Shown here in pieces: positions 63,564-64,000 of a stretch of DNA of 64,000 nt; within the stretch, counting starts at the first letter, position 1, and the number at the start of each line of letters is the position of its first letter. The position numbers and the translations under genes were made by a program. Origin of the DNA: Montifringilla adamsi (Eukaryota > Chordata > Aves > Passeriformes > Passeridae); NCBI GenBank assembly GCA_017590115.1, contig JAGGNK010013558.1:14740126-14804125 (forward strand). The letters run 5' to 3'. The notes beneath the pieces are model-generated. The model was not told the DNA's origin and did not search any database. It saw only the letters and a list, made by a program, of their open reading frames with translations.

Positions 63564-63627
63564 GGAAGGTGGCCAATTTATGAAATTCTGGGCTGGAGAC
63601 CTGCAAACCTCCATTCCAGAACCTTCC
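63564..63627. other. 64-nt imperfect hairpin
   Basis: The arms ttctgggctggag (63586-63598) and ctccattccagaa (63609-63621) pair with two mismatches around a 10-base loop. Outside them ggaaggt (63564-63570) pairs with accttcc (63621-63627) across a one-sided bulge. It overlaps the end of an 83-codon open frame (63379-63630) that has no recognised domain. Confidence 0.4.
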
Positions 63628-63767
63628 TAAAATGGCATCAATCATTTGATGATCTCTCCCAGCTATAATCCTGCTTCTGCAATCTGCCATAATAATGCTA
63701 ATTAGTTCTGTATGTAAATAAACCATTGTTGACAGGACACTTTAAGCAATTCACACATGACTCATGG

Positions 63768-63785
63768 AGGGAGAGAGAGAGAGGG
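63768..63785. repeat. (GA)n microsatellite
   Basis: A short gagagagagagag run inside a purine-rich patch. Confidence 0.85.
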
Positions 63786-63789
63786 GTTT

Positions 63790-64000
63790 TAAAAATGATT
63801 TATCCGTAAACAGAGATTCCATATGTCCTAATCTGGCATGGATTTCTCTCCTCCTCTTTATAGCAAGGAATGTGTGTATGCCTGTATAGCAGGGCTATAA
63901 TGTGACAATTTGTCTCAAAGGGAAACCAGGATTTATGGTACTTAGCAGAGACCACAGAGGTAAAATGAACAGCAGGCTGTATTTAATCATCTGAATTTTC
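63790..64000. other. Window end, nothing recognised
   Basis: Unique sequence with no gene or repeat family visible. Confidence 0.6.

Noticed and set aside
1..64000. Bacterial-style features (operons, CRISPR arrays, attachment sites)
   Set aside because: Composition, CR1 repeats and absence of long genes show vertebrate DNA. No regularly spaced direct repeats were seen.

Overview
The window looks like vertebrate nuclear DNA, most likely from a bird. It has low CpG content, moderate-to-low GC, many A/T homopolymers and no long open reading frames. The only clearly recognisable interspersed repeats are 3' ends of CR1 LINEs, with the tail motif 'aggtcccttccaac' next to 'attctgtgatt' or its reverse complement. 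Sparse CR1 fragments with no visible SINEs or L1s fit an avian genome. I cannot name the species or the chromosome.

I recognise no protein-coding gene, rRNA, tRNA or snRNA. Nearly all short open frames are chance, T-rich or A-rich low-complexity sequence, or lie in CR1 DNA. The window is best read as intergenic DNA or part of very large introns. A few short open segments have plausible splice sites (9.1, 17.3, 25.0, 35.4-35.7 and 59.2 kb). I list them as weak exon candidates only: many chance acceptor/donor pairs are expected in 64 kb, and none of their peptides is familiar to me.

Layout. 1-5 kb: unique sequence with a T-rich 64-bp duplication at 2.7 kb. 5.1-5.6 kb: a plus-strand CR1 3' end. 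5.6-12.4 kb: unique, with one exon-like segment. 12.5 kb: a minus-strand CR1 remnant, followed by AT-rich, TAAT-rich DNA at 13.1-13.5 kb that looks like a conserved non-coding element. 14-31 kb: mostly unique, with a three-copy 22-bp tandem repeat (22.9 kb), a 22-bp perfect palindrome (27.05 kb) and a 60-nt hairpin (31.25 kb). 32 kb: two CR1 3' ends facing each other. 33-42 kb: unique, with two head-to-head open frames near 35.7 kb. 42.6-43.2 kb: the longest CR1 fragment, minus strand. 46.6-47.9 kb: the most structured stretch, with CpG clusters, two long T tracts, an inverted repeat, a (CTTTTT)n polypyrimidine tract and a well-preserved CR1 3' end. 54.1 kb: a 45-base T tract. 59-62.9 kb: more GC-rich. 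63-64 kb: AT-rich, conserved-element-like, with a hairpin.

No gene set or pathway can be reconstructed. The strongest statements are the CR1 and simple-repeat annotations. The hairpins, palindrome, CpG clusters and exon-like segments are leads that need comparative alignment and RNA data.
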